From Pseudorasbora parva (Eukaryota > Chordata > Actinopteri > Cypriniformes > Gobionidae), in NCBI RefSeq assembly GCF_024679245.1, contig NC_090179.1, forward strand, positions 288,501 through 352,500: a DNA stretch of 64,000 bases, read 5' to 3'. Positions 1 through 11,329 of the stretch are shown one piece after another. Within the stretch, counting starts at the first letter, position 1. The number at the start of each line of letters is the position of its first letter. Below the pieces are notes generated by a model. It saw only the letters and a program-made list of their open reading frames with translations, searched no databases and was not told the origin of the DNA. The position numbers were made by a program, and so were the translations under genes.

Positions 1-19
1 TTTGAGCTAGGATGCAGTA

Positions 20-700
20 AATGTACTGCTATTAAATTCTGTCATCATTTACTCAACCTCGTGTTGTTCCAAACCTGTATGACTTTCTCTCTTCTGTGAA
101 ACACAAAAGAAGATGTTTTGAAGAATGTTGGCATCCAAGCCACTTTGGTTAGGCTACCATTGAATATTTTATGAACAAAAAAACAGACTCAAATTATTTT
201 CTTTTATGTTACACAGAAATGAAAGCTTTAGCATAAGTTCTGTCAGGAAGACTTAATTGTTACGTCACTTCAACTTCTATCTATCCAATCACATTCTAAT
301 ACTTGGGTATAAAAGATCGGTACTTACTCATGTTTGAGTTCGCAGATGCTGACGCCCCAATTCACCGCCATCCTCCCCACCACCTCCAAGTCAAATCCTT
401 CCCTACTCCACCCCACCACCACCACCAGGATGGTCCCTTCCATACCTCACGAGGGGGTCGGCTGCGCCTCTGCCTTCGTCTTCAGGCAGGATATGCAGAG
501 TCCATACCCTCTGATTGCGAGCTACGGACGGGGCCTATGCCAAAGTACTTTATTGCTTGCTGGATTGTTAATAAATGGATTATTGTCACAGTATTTATTC
601 TCCCGAGTCTTTCTGGCAGAAATAAATTAATTCAGGTTTGGAGTGACATTAGGGTGAGTAAAAAAAGCAAATTTTTGGGTTGAACTACCGCTTTAAAAAC
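20..700. repeat. Interrupted MITE of the GTTCACCC type
   Basis: The left arm (about 30-190) reads like the common cyprinid repeat that runs from a CTGTCATCATTTACTCA motif through GTTCCAAACCTGTATGAC and ACACAAAAGAAGAT. The right arm (about 630-700) is its inverted counterpart, with AGGGTGAGTAAA followed by TTTTTGGGTTGAACTACC. About 400 bp of unrelated sequence lies between the arms (about 230-630). A fresh copy of related ends occurs at 19731-21932 and a fragment at 28838-28950. Family naming is from memory; the arm relationship is visible. Confidence 0.5.
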
Positions 701-3114
701 AATCATATTTTTCAAAAGTTAACACCTAATTTATGTAAGCCACTGATATCGATCTTTCATGATATTCTCATTGAAATAATATTTAGTTAAATTTCATTAG
801 ATCTTCATTTGTCTGAGTCTGAATTTGTCAACTTAAGCTGGCTGCACACTGTGTGATTTTGGCCACGATTTGGCCGTCTGGGACAAATTTAGCAAATCCT
901 AAAAGATTCCTCAGATCCTAGGCTAAAATCTGTCGTCTTTGGTCGTTAGTTTGACATGTTCACCGGCAGCCGATTAATGAGCGCTGCGATCAAATTTTAC
1001 CTCAGACGAAATTCTGGCAGTGTCAAAAGATTTGGCACACAATCCTGCAGTGTGACTTCTATGATGACAGTCAAATATCTCCGTTTTTCAAGACAAACTA
1101 TGACCAAAACGAGAGCTAGAGATTTCTTTGTAGCCAGCATTTCAGTCCCGCGTGTAATGCAACTCACTGTCACCGAACGCGTCATTCATTGATGATATAA
1201 AACTCCGGACGAGTTTTCTTGCGCGCATCTGTTTTTAGCGCCCCTTCACTATCGTGCAGTCTGACATTAATGACAACTGAGATCAGTGTGACATGGCTTA
1301 CATCAGGGATCATGTTCGTACAGTCTGACAAGGGACATTTGCAAAGGATTTTTTGATCATGGTCCTTATTTGCTATTTCCAGGCTTTATCCTTCCTCTGT
1401 TCTTGAATGTTATTATGTATAAACTCTGAAGTCCTCCTAGTACCTGGTTCAGCATTCTCTGGGAAACCGCAGTTACTGGGCTCATTCCCATAGGCATTCA
1501 ACTAACTGTATCTCCAGTAAGGCAATGCAAATGTGGTGAAATAACTTGGCTCATCCGATTGGACATTCCAAAAAACATTTGTACATCACAGTATATGAAT
1601 ATTGAACCTATGCTTTTGACAACTCAGGTAAAATGTGATAGGCCGGATCAACACATTGCCACTCAAAATGGTGTCTGGAGAACCACTTCTCATTTAATGT
1701 CAACAAGAACAAGGAGCTTGTGTTGTATTTCAGGAGACAGAGCAGAGCAGAGCAGAAACCCCATCACCATTGAGAGGACACCTGTGGAGTGGGGAAACAG
1801 CTTTAACCACTTCAGCTCTGCAGCACATTTTGCATTTTTTTGAGAATTAGGAATATCTGAATTTAAAAGAGCGCCCTACCCACATACATTGGAGTAAATT
1901 GATAAAAATGGTCTCATTTTACAGAATAAACTCTAAATTTTAACACAGTGGTGGAATATTGCATATATTATATTGTATCTATTCACAATCTTATGATAAA
2001 CATAGATAAAAAATAAATATTTTGATTTATTTTTAATTTATTTATTTAAAAATCTTTATTTTTTTTTAAATCATTTTGGGATCCAAGCTTTTTGGAAGTT
2101 TCTGTTGATTCTATAATTTGGCACTAAACAGGGGAAAAAAGAATTTTCTTGATATATCCTTGCAAATAAAAGTTATTGAGATTTATCTGACCAAAGTGTC
2201 TAACAACTCCTACTCATCTCCATTGACATCAACTGGCCACTAGGAAATCGAAAAGAAGGCTCTGCCTCTTCAAATTTGTAAAGGGAGATCTTGGGCTCTG
2301 ATTGGTCTAGAATCATGATCCACATGTCTATAAAGAGCTGAGATTCTCAGCTTTTCTGTAGCATGATGCAATATGTGATGACATCATCAAAAATCGTGGC
2401 TAACACCGACAATCAAAACTTCTTATTAGCAATAATAAGAGTATTTGTCTGCATCACATGTTTTGATCTGGACATCGGTGACATTTTACAGTGTCATTTG
2501 GCCATACTTGCTCACAGACATGTAAAAATAGTCTCATTTTGAAGCAAACAACCTAAGGAACAAGATGATATAGGGTTGAGGCTAGTAGCTTTACAACGAG
2601 TTTGTGATCCGAACAGGAATATGACTCATGTGTTTGCTTGTTCAAAGGAGTCATTTCCATCTTTGTGATTCTTTTGATAATAAATTTACTGTAAAATATT
2701 GGATTGGTGAAATTAACTGCTCAGAGATATTCCTGAGGCCGATAGCTTTCATTTGATATATGACTTGTGTATTTTAGGTGTGTTTGTGTGATAAAAATAT
2801 GAAATTTTATATTATTTGCATGATTTTCTCAAGGGGTGGTCATTGCGCGGGGGGTCGAATTCAGACCGTATTATTTTCTTCTATGTAATATAAATACAGA
2901 AGTTATTGGGTTATTAAGAAAGCTGAGGTTCTAATCTTTCAAATGATACCATATATGTCTAGTTTTGTGGTGCAGTTTAGCACGTTGATCCGCATTAACT
3001 CCATGCGATTGGCTACTTTAAATCGCTTCAGTTAGGCTTTAAATCCAAAAGAGCGCACATTTAGAGAAAACTTGATAAATTCTCATTTGTTCACGTCTCA
3101 TTGCTTTACAGAGA
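701..3114. other. No gene seen; AT-rich intergenic sequence
   Basis: I see only short ORFs with no recognisable domain. The sequence is AT-rich, with T-rich runs around 2020-2065, and no splice-bounded coding segment could be recognised on either strand. Confidence 0.5.
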
Positions 3115-3906
3115 ATGATCATTTCTATCATTTTGTTTACTAAATTATATGCTCTCAAGAGTTTTGAGCGCTCTATCCACGGTCATCACAATACAGCGCT
3201 CCCAGAGTCGGCCCCAGCGCTCCCAGAGTCCGCCCAAGCGATTCCAGAGTCGGCTCCAACCCTCCACGAGCCCACAACGCCAGTTAAGCGGTCAAGGAGG
3301 TGGAGGAGGGCCCGCAGAACCACGCCGCCCAGCCCGATGATCGCCACAACCGCAGAAGAGCCAGAAGAGGGCTGGCTTATAGATTTCTGGGCTGAAACCG
3401 CTCCGCTCCCTCCAGAGTCCGCTCCGCTGCTCCCAGATCCGCACCAAGACTTCCCAGAGCCCGCTTCGCAGCCTCAAGAGCCCGCTCCGCCGTTTCAAGA
3501 GCCCGCTCCGACGCCTCCAGAGCCCGCTCCGCTGTCTCCAGAGCCCGCTCCAGGCATTCCTGAGCCGCCTCCCGGGCTACCCAGAGCCGCCCCCCGGCTA
3601 CCCAGAGCTGCCTCCGTCCAGGATCCCAGGCCGGGCCCTGGCACTCATCTGCCTGGGAATCCTGATGTTGCCATGGCCATCCAAGGCTCAGGTCTCGCCA
3701 TGGTCACCCCAGGCTCCTGTCCCGCCATGGTCACCCCAGGCTCCTGTCCCACCATGGTCACCCCAGGCTCCTGTTCCGCCTTGGTCACCCAGGCTCCTGT
3801 CCCGCCATGGCCTGGGTATCACCCTGAAGGTCCCCAGCCAGCCAAGCCTTTATTTATGTCAGCTGTGTCTAGTCATCTGTTTCACCTGTTCCTCTCGTTT
3901 GTCTAG
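3115..3906 (+). CDS. Proline-rich repetitive ORF, probably retroelement-derived
   Basis: A 263-codon open frame made largely of PESAP, PEPAP and similar Pro/Glu/Ala repeats, with a short basic stretch (RSRRWRRARR) near residue 63. From about 3698 it enters a 27-bp tandem repeat. In the +2-shifted frame that repeat reads as APVPPWSPQ, a reading I associate with repetitive fish retroelement proteins, so the present frame may be shifted relative to the ancestor. Downstream, 4035-4110 has AATAAAG and a sequence ending CCCGTAACA that looks like the end of an LTR or a 3' UTR. No enzyme domain is visible. It could be non-coding repeat. Confidence 0.3.
   Translation: MIISIILFTKLYALKSFERSIHGHHNTALPESAPALPESAQAIPESAPTLHEPTTPVKRSRRWRRARRTTPPSPMIATTAEEPEEGWLIDFWAETAPLPPESAPLLPDPHQDFPEPASQPQEPAPPFQEPAPTPPEPAPLSPEPAPGIPEPPPGLPRAAPRLPRAASVQDPRPGPGTHLPGNPDVAMAIQGSGLAMVTPGSCPAMVTPGSCPTMVTPGSCSALVTQAPVPPWPGYHPEGPQPAKPLFMSAVSSHLFHLFLSFV
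3698..3805 (+). repeat. 27-bp tandem repeat, four copies
   Basis: The unit begins GCCATGGTCACCCCAGG and continues CTCCTGTCCC. Copies start near 3698, 3725, 3752 and 3779, the last one base shorter. It lies inside the proline-rich ORF. Confidence 0.8.
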
Positions 3907-4221
3907 TCATCAGTGTGTGTATTTAGTTCCCTCGTGTTCAGTCCTTCCTTGTCCGGTCTCCGTTATACAAACTTTGTTGTTGTTCATGTTTCGAGAGTGT
4001 TCTATGTTCCTGGTGAAGTCAAGTATATCGTTAATAAAGAGTCTTTGAGTTTGGAAGTCTTGGTATCTCCTTCCTTGGGACAACAACCCGTAACATCTAC
4101 ACTGTACATCAATAATATCATTATTTATTATGTATTTAGTTTTTTATTTATTATTTATTTATATTATTATTTATTTAGTAAACCACTAAAAACGCAAACG
4201 GGCAAAAAAAAGTTCCACTGT

Positions 4222-4224
<3 letters not shown>

Positions 4225-4292
<68 letters not shown>
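4225..4292 (+). repeat. (CT)n-(CA)n compound microsatellite
   Basis: About 50 bp of CT dinucleotides run directly into about 18 bp of CA dinucleotides. Confidence 0.95.
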
Positions 4293-4299
4293 GCGTCGT

Positions 4300-5640
4300 G
4301 CATCTCACCGACACAAACACCTCAGCGACAGTGGGCTGGTCAGGAGAGGAGGGAGAGAGCAAAGTTCAGTATTTGTAGATCTCCAGTAAGGGCTGTCTAG
4401 TCTATTTTATTTATTTCAAACATAGGATGACATTATTTCTCTTTTGATACAGGAGATACTGAGTTATTAATAAATCATCAAAGACAATTATGATAGCGAT
4501 CGTGTACAAGCCCGATGTTTTAGTGATTATAGTTTGGTGCAGTTAGCGTTAGCTTGTCGTAAGTCACCCACCGCAACTAACAAGGTAAAAAGCCTGTGTG
4601 TGAATGAAGTTAATGTAGATTTACCTCTGTGTTGGGCTCAATGTTATCTGGAAGAACTTCGAAGAAGCACGATCATTTAATAATTAAATCCCGTGTGGTG
4701 AACATTAACCTATGATATTGATAAGCAGTCCACGTACGTCGCTGTTTTATGTCGGATGGGATCGCCAAAACATCTCCAAACCGCTGAGGTTGAGCGAACT
4801 AACTTGTCAACGATATCTGTGTCCTCCGAGCTGGTCGTGAGCTCTGAGTTTTCTTCACTATCGCTCATTTTTATTGCTCCACTTCACTCCGATCCTCTAA
4901 GTCTGTCAGTCAGTGACTGCAAACAGCAGCGCATGCAGCACCCAGAAGCCCGGTCTGCAATCGTATGCGCAGCATTATGCATAACGCGTAAGCATTATAT
5001 AGAGAATTTATCGAACTGTTATCGTTTTATCGAGGAAAATTATATTGTGATAATTATCATTATCGTTTTATCGCCCAGCCCTAGTTTCTTCTGTTTTCTT
5101 CTTCTGTTTCTTGCAGGTGGTAGGTGATGGAAAAGAGCATTTTTGCATTCTCGAGGAGAGCCATTTCCCGATTCTATGAATCTTATTACAGACACAAATT
5201 TTAATTGGTTTTAACCTTTTGATATGGCTTGTGTTGTACCAATAAAATTGTGATTATTGACAAACTACATTTGTTGATTATAATCCCATTATTTTTGGAA
5301 GGCTCCTCCTGCCTTAAATAAGGAGGTGGCCTAGTAAGTTTTATGTTTACTACACTAAAAATACTTTATCTGCACTCGACAGCACAGTGCCCCCCAGGAA
5401 ACCCCTTTCTTACAGATGCAGTACCACACTACAGTGTCAAAAGAATTGTCTCCTTTCTCTCAGCCTTGGAGTATTCGTACTGCACACAATTCATGGATTA
5501 GAGTCTTCTATGTTGCCAAAATTACATGTGTGCTAGCAAGCATTCTTAGTTTGATATTTATCAAATCCCTTATACGTCCCTTGATTTCTCATAAAGACAC
5601 ATATCTTTCTCAACGATTTCATTTAATTTAAGGTTGCCAT
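4300..5640. other. No gene seen; hAT-like MITE fragment at its end
   Basis: No supported coding exon. Positions 5030-5085 contain ATTATCATTATCGTTTTATC followed by GCCCAGCCCTAG, which resembles the terminal part of a common fish hAT-like MITE. A matching left end could not be found with confidence. A repeated ORF at 5416-5631 shows no domain. Confidence 0.4.
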
Positions 5641-5731
5641 GTTGATCAAAATATCTCACTTTTTATTGAAAATAAATGCCTTTCCGATCTGGTATGTGAT
5701 GGAAAAAGGGAATAGAGCGAGTGTGGCAAAA

Positions 5732-5803
5732 GGCAGGATCGAACCTCTGATCGATCTGCATCAAATCTTGATGCCATGCGTCTTACCACTACACTACAGC
5801 CAC
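5732..5803 (-). repeat. tRNA-like relic (possible tRNA-derived SINE head)
   Basis: On the minus strand an A-box-like TAGTGTAGTGG is followed about 45 bp later by a B-box-like GGTTCGATCC, the spacing of an internal RNA polymerase III promoter. A possible anticodon stem is GCATC/GATGC around loop AAGATTT, but U33 is missing and the acceptor strands do not pair well. This favours a degraded tRNA-like element over a functional tRNA gene. An A17 tract lies at 5880-5896 on the plus strand. Confidence 0.4.
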
Positions 5804-5899
5804 CATAAAGAATTTGGTGAACACAGCATATTTGGGTTTAATGTAAATAATATGGCATCTATCGTTAGGCTGCTCCAGTAAAAAAAAAAAAAAAACGAG

Positions 5900-6502
5900 A
5901 GGCCGTATTTATTTCCTTCCGATGCCCACGTAGAGAGCGCTTGTACTTTTTATAAATAACATGCATACGTTATCCATATTCAACTGGACTTTTAATATTT
6001 AAATGACATCTATGTAGGTTATTGTAGATTATTGTCAGTGAAGTTATGTTTGCAATACGTATAGTAATTATGTAGAAAACTAGCAAGTGATAGCTTAGTG
6101 ACAATATTAATAATATTTATAAAATAAATATTAGTTGATAAGATTGATACTAAGTAATTTTATTTTGTTTGACAACTTATTGGCTGAGATAAGAAGACTA
6201 ACCTCTATTCTGGGCTTTCTTTCGATTTTCTTCCTTTCTTTTTTTCCGTCCCTGTGCATCCGTGGGTTAGACGCCTCATTTTTGATGAACGCGCAAGATG
6301 AGCACTTGCCTGACCTAACGCCTGAACCAATAATCAATAATCACCATCAATTCAATCTAATAATCAATCTAACAATCTAGTGTGGCTGAGGGGGCGCCCT
6401 ATGATGATCATGTTTAATGAACATTATGTTGTATTTCGCTTGTTCCGATTCTATGCTTAATGGGAAGTAATGGGCGGCACTAGAGCGCGCTCGCGCCCCT
6501 AA
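5900..6502. other. No gene seen
   Basis: AT-rich sequence with short ORFs on both strands and no recognisable domains. Its last part, GGGCGCCCT (6391) onward, together with the segment just after the MITE at 7148-7205, may be the two halves of an older repeat into which that MITE inserted. Confidence 0.4.
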
Positions 6503-7144
6503 GGCCGGAGACACACTGCAAGCGTGGCGTTTCTGCTGCGTGTCAGCCGCGGGGCGGCTGCCTGGCGTTTTCTCTGTCTTTGCACACCAGAAGCGTGTCT
6601 GTCGCGGCGCTGCTGCTGCTGGAAATCCCTATACTTCATGTTAAATATAAATATATTGCCTATTGATACAGCAAAGACAACGTCGGCAGAAGCCTATTGA
6701 CCATGGTATTGACGGCAAAATAGGCTACAGAATATTTCGTTCTATATTGACAGGTTTAATATTTCAAAAAAGATAATTATGTTGTTTTTTTATTATTACA
6801 AGTAGGCCTATATCTGCATTTATGTTAACCTAAAGACTTTCAAACATGAAAATGTCATTTATTAATATGTATTCGTGTCAAAATGGCATATAAACATCTT
6901 TTCCTATGCTTTTTTGCCTAGAAACGCTTCCAACACACTGGAACACAAAACACAAAACACAAAAATTGGCGTCTCTTCTATTTGAAGCATGCACGCGTTT
7001 TCCGCACGGCTCGGACCGCGCGTGAGCCGCGCGGCTGACGCAGGCAGTATGCAAGCGCTAACCGGTTAACATGGGAGCCGAAATAAAAACGGACACGCCA
7101 CGCAGCCGAGACGCTCACGACACGCTTGCAGTGTGTCCCCGGCC
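6503..7144. mobile_element. MITE with 3-bp TAA target duplication
   Basis: The element begins GGCCGGAGACACACTGCAAG and ends with the near-perfect inverse, CTTGCAGTGTGTCCCCGGCC. It is flanked on both sides by TAA (6500-6502 and 7145-7147). About 640 bp with no transposase, so non-autonomous. A TWA-type 3-bp duplication is typical of PIF/Harbinger, which is the inferred family. Confidence 0.8.
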
Positions 7145-7398
7145 TAACACAATTGTCGCCCTAGGCAACCGCCTAGCTCGCCTATAGCAAACGCCGGCCC
7201 TGCTCACATAGTTGTTTTTTTTACAATAAAATTATATTATGATCCGACAAACCAGTCATAAGATTAAGCGTCTTTGTAACTCTTTCAGGTCTGTTTGTGA
7301 AAACTAAATCTATTTTGGTTTCTGATCAAAGAGTTATCAGATTGTTGCTGTTTTAGCAGAGAGTGAAAGAGAGAGAACGAGAGAAGAGGCTTCTTTGA

Positions 7399-8074
7399 GT
7401 GCTGGGTGAGTGGAATTCAGGCCAGACAACTCATGTTATCCTGAGACCCCAGCCTGGATATGTGCCCAAGGTTCCCGGCACTCCCTTCCGGGACCAGGTG
7501 GTGAGCCTGCAAGCGCTGCCCTCGGAGGAGGCAGACCCAGCCCTGGCTTTTCTCTGTCCTGTCCTTGCCCTATGGACTTACGTGGACAGAATGCAAAGCT
7601 TTAGGACCTCAGAGCAGCTCTTCGTCTGTTACGGAGGCCAGCAGAAGGGAAAGGCTGTCTCCAAGCAGAGAATGGATATTGGATGCCATCGTCTTGGCGT
7701 ATGAATCCCAAGAAATTCCCTGCCCACTTGGGTTTAGAGCCCACTCCACCAGGGTTGTAGCCTCTTCCTGGGAGCTGGCTTGTGGCGCCTCGCTGACAGA
7801 TATTTGTAGAGCTGCGGGCTGGGCAACACCCAACACGTTTGCTAGATTCTATAGCTTACTTCCCATAGTCAGTAACACCGAAGTGCCCATTCTAAGGGTT
7901 GGCTTGCTGCGCCACTCCCTTCCTCATGGAACGGATACATGTGCTTATATGCTCCAGTTGAGTTCCCCAGAATGGCGAACCCTGTCGAGTCCTCCGCGTC
8001 TCACGGCAGTTAGACGGAGCGGAGCGTCTGACGCCAGGTCTAACACTTGTATGCATTGGTGGAACTTGTATTAG
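7399..8074 (+). pseudogene. DIRS tyrosine recombinase fragment, frameshifted
   Basis: The coding match starts near 7420 in one frame and moves to another near 7670. The second frame contains the recombinase signature: AHSTR (the H-x-x-R part), then LTDICRAAGWATPNTF and the catalytic-type tyrosine in FARFYSL. It is closely similar to the recombinase at 23601-24224, which is on the opposite strand. The N-terminal part with the first catalytic arginine is missing, so this is a 5'-truncated dead copy. Confidence 0.8.
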
Positions 8075-8079
8075 GCTGG

Positions 8080-8765
8080 GTTCCATATGTAGTGACCCCC
8101 ATGGCGGTCCCATATGTGTAATCTTCCACGGTACTACTCCCTATGGCGAGCCCGTATCTTTCCCTCGGCAGATGCGCTATGCCATCTCAGTCTGGTGTTG
8201 CTCCCCTGCCTACAATGGCCAGGGCCACCCCTGGGACTTCTGTATGTTGTACTGCCCACGGCCAGTCCATATGTGTATTCTTCAGATGGTAACTCCCTCT
8301 GGGCATGATGTGGCTTCCGCAGCGGCCCCCGGGCACGCTTTCCCAGCGTTATCCAATAGTTTGCTGAGTGGGTCTTGCGGAACAGCAGTGTGACTCTACC
8401 TGTGTGAATTTCCCCGCCCGAAACAGATGGGGAAGTAGAGGCTCTTGCGGGGCGCTGGAGGTGGTAGTAACTGTGGCGTTTTCCAAAGGGATCCCAATTC
8501 GTCGGTACGTCCTACGTACATCGAACGTGACCGACTGAAAGGGAACGTCTCGGTTACGTATGGTAACCCTTGTTTCCTGAAGGAGGGAACGGAGACATAC
8601 GTCCCGTCGCAACAGTTGCTGTACCATCACTGCAGGCCGAGTCTCTAGTTCGGCTCCTCAGTGAAAAACAATAGTGCGTGAGCTCCCAGAAGTGATTCCA
8701 ATTCATCGGTGACGTTCGACATACGTCTCCGTTCTCTCCTTCAGGGAACAAGGGTTACCATACAT
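8080..8765 (+). mobile_element. 3' non-coding end of a DIRS relic
   Basis: Downstream of the broken recombinase is repetitive sequence containing GAACGTCTCGGTTACGTATG (near 8541) and a second, inverted form, AGGGAACAAGGGTTACCATA (8744-8763). The same motifs mark the termini and internal complementary region of the DIRS copy at 22583-28333. Confidence 0.65.
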
Positions 8766-9234
8766 AACTGAGACATTTTCATGCTTTTTGCTTAACAACG
8801 GTAAAAGCGTAAATAGAATTAAATGACCAGAAAAATGGAGTGCAGCTGGAAGAAAACAAAACTGGAAGTTTTTCACATTTCTTTATGAGCAAGATTGATA
8901 ATATTAGGAAGAAAATTATAACCATGCAGCCGTCTACTACAGTATTACGTCAGACAGAGCATTGTATTTAGACTGGGTAAACCCAGCCTGATCTGCCGGC
9001 AATTTGATTTTGCCTGGCAACACAAGACACACACACACACAATGGGAGATGAAGAATAGGCCAAACTTGTTAAATCATCAAAATCAACAACATGTGTGTT
9101 CCACCTTATATCGACTAGGCTACTAAAAGAGATGCTTCCAGAGGTCATAGTTCATCTGCTTAATATCAATAATTCATTTGACATTAGGATATGTACTGAA
9201 ATATTTTACATTGGCTATTATTAAACCACTTACC

Positions 9235-9480
9235 AGTAGGTAGTTATGCACCTAAACTCTGGAACAGTCTTCCTAGCATTGTTCGGGAAGCAGACACACA
9301 CATTGTCAAACATTATCAATTACTATTATTCCAATCAGTTAAATTATTGTTAGGCTGCATTAACTAGGTCATCCGGAACCATCACATTTTGTTGCATTAT
9401 TTTCCTGTTTAACACTGTGAAGCTGCTTTGAAACAATCAGACTTGTAAAAAACGCTTTATAAATAAAGGTGACTTGACTC
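9235..9480 (+). repeat. 3' tail of an L2/CR1-type LINE or dependent SINE
   Basis: The sequence CTGGAACAGTCTTCCTAGCA followed by TGTGAAGCTGCTTTGA and ending in GCTTTATAAATAAAGGTGAC matches my recollection of the conserved 3' end of a common teleost L2/CR1-like repeat. Confidence 0.55.
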
Positions 9481-9499
9481 GAGTTGGTGCAACAAGCCT

Positions 9500-9885
9500 C
9501 TCTTTTTGTCACGTCACAGACTAGGGAAAATGGTGCGAGGACTCATGTGCAGGAGAAAGATGATTTATTTACAAAAACAAAACATAAAACTCAAAACAAC
9601 AACCCACGAGGGGGAAAAACACATAATAGAATAATATAAATACAAACTTAAACAAACCAACAGAATCACGGGGAGGACGGAAGACGCAGACATTACACAA
9701 GGATCCAACACAGACTGACAAACACAAGGAGCTTATAAGGGGAAGAAATTAAGAGGGAACAGGTGGGAGAAATCAACACTAATCAGATAACAAGGGGGAG
9801 GGATCAGACAATGACAGGAGCACATGCAAGACATGACAAAACCCACATGTGGACACAAGACAGGACAAGCATGTGACACTTTTTT
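9500..9885. repeat. Unclassified repeat bounded by TTTTTGTCACG and GTGACACTTTTTT
   Basis: A-rich segment with AAAACAAAACATAAAACTC and no ORF. It is bounded by short inverse motifs and could be the end of a retroelement. Weakly supported. Confidence 0.3.
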
Positions 9886-10442
9886 GCTAGCACATATATC
9901 TTCCTGGGGCATCCCACAAATGCATGGTTAGGCATAGGCACTGGAAAAAACTCATTCTCAGCTAAACAAAATTGCTGCTACCATCATGATTTGCTTTCAT
10001 TCTTTCTTTATAAATAGTGAATAAATAAATAAATAACTCAGATAAATGCCATATGTCCATGTTGCTACTACATTTACCGAACAGCCTTCAACTCTCAATG
10101 TGCCAATCACAAACGAGTCAGATAACAATCACATTGTTACTAAGAACACAACTCAACAAAATCTCAAACCCACTAAGATGTGGAAATGACAATGAGGTTT
10201 GTGCAGAGGTTGTTCTCATCCTAAAATATGGCACAGAGATTGCTGCTTTCATGCTTGTAAATAAACACAAATCCTGCATCCTGCCAGTGCATTATAGCAT
10301 AAATTATTAGTAACTCTTAATAGAGCAAACATAAAATCCTTCAGCCAGTGACTTCTTTGTGACCCATGAGGTGATATGTTAGCACGGTCGGAGAATGGAG
10401 GAAATGGCTCAAGGGCTCCACCTCATCATATCAACAGACTAC

Positions 10443-10587
10443 CTGAGGTGGAATGATGTAGTCAGCTACATCCCAGATCTGTTCCCCAAGCTCGGTGGTG
10501 TTTGTCAGAGCGATGCCTTTCACTTTGGTGGTGACAGAGCTGAGGACGGTGTCAGTGTCCTGGTGTCCTCGCCTCAGAATCACATAC
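10443..10587 (-). CDS. P2X receptor coding exon 2
   Basis: 145 bp, completing the split Trp codon and ending on a codon boundary after PPQ. It contains the VTTKVKG ATP-contact motif and WDVADY. The acceptor context is GACATGGACAG. Confidence 0.85.
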
Positions 10588-10867
10588 CTGTCCATGTCAA
10601 CATAAGTAAACATTACCATTTTAGGCTGAGATTCTTTGAAATGATAATGCAAATCATTTAAGTTAGATAAAGACTACACTGTAAATGCTTGACTCGTTGA
10701 TTTTCTATGGTTGAGACTTAAGCAACTTACCAAAGAATATACAGAATCACTATGATCTGATATAAGCGATGCATCACTCCGATGTGCCGTGATTTTACCA
10801 CTAGTATTCGTGGTGTAGAGTATTCAAAAAACCAGCTATTTATTTTGTTCTTAATCATTGTCGTCAT
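10443..10867 (-). CDS. P2X purinoceptor, first two coding exons (partial gene)
   Basis: ATP-gated cation channel of the plasma membrane. Exon 1 is 10731-10867: the start ATG is at 10867-10865 and the donor GTAAG follows at 10730. Exon 2 is 10443-10587: CAG acceptor at 10590-10588, donor GTAG at 10442. The junction splits a tryptophan codon (TG|G) and joins in frame. Visible family marks are the N-terminal YSTPR (the Y-x-T-x-K/R phosphorylation-type site), a first membrane segment (about residues 30-50), VTTKVKG with the two lysines that bind ATP phosphate in this family, and WDVADYIIPPQ at the exon 2 end. Resemblance is to the P2X4/5/8 group; the paralogue is not assigned. No exon 3 or later was found to the left, where DIRS and LINE relics lie. 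Either the remaining exons are beyond the window or the gene is truncated. Confidence 0.85.
10731..10867 (-). CDS. P2X receptor coding exon 1
   Basis: 137 bp, 45 codons plus 2 bases. It begins MTTMIKNKINSWFFEYSTPR, encodes the cytosolic N-terminus and most of the first transmembrane helix, and ends in phase 2. The donor reads TTTG|GTAAGTTG. Confidence 0.82.
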
Positions 10868-11325
10868 GGCTGCTTCATTTAGTTAAGATTCCAATGCGCT
10901 CTTTCCCTTTTCTTCTCTTTCTGTTAAAGAAGAGAAAGTGAAAGAGCTCAGATATTTTGAGGCGTGTACAAAAAAGATCACAGAGACAAAGAGATGATAG
11001 ACCAGGATGTGTTATACATGTGTTTAGTGTTTGAAGTGATGTCTGAACATTTTCAGGCTGTGTTATGGGGATACAGTATGGACAGTGTTGGGTAAGCGTG
11101 AGTAATAGCGTTATGTAATTTCATAACAAAATAAATGTAACTGAGAAAAAAATGTGTAATTAAATTACAGTTAACGATTTCCGAAGGGGTTACATCTAAA
11201 TATTTTCTGTAAAAACCTAGGATATGTTGCATAATATTACTTCTTCATCTTCTTTCTTCTTTATTATGTTGCATAATTTTACTTCTTCGTCTTCTTTCTT
11301 TTTTATTTATTTATAAAGCACATTT
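10868..11325. other. P2X 5' flank and repeat fragments
   Basis: Contains a short inverted pair, CCCTTTTCTTCTCTTTC and GAAGAGAAAGTGAAAGAG (about 10906-10950), and from 11087 a GTGTTGGGTAAGCGTGAGTA segment resembling the fish repeat built on TTGGGTAACGCGTTAC. Another member is at 61870-62340. No gene seen. Confidence 0.4.
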
Positions 11326-11329
11326 TAAA

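Noticed and set aside
5732..5803. Functional tRNA gene
   Set aside because: The A and B boxes fit, but the acceptor and T stems do not pair and position 33 is not T; kept only as a tRNA-like relic.
10053..10310. Plus-strand ORF next to the P2X exons as a further P2X exon
   Set aside because: Wrong strand and no P2X motif; the minus strand here also lacks an exon 3-like block.
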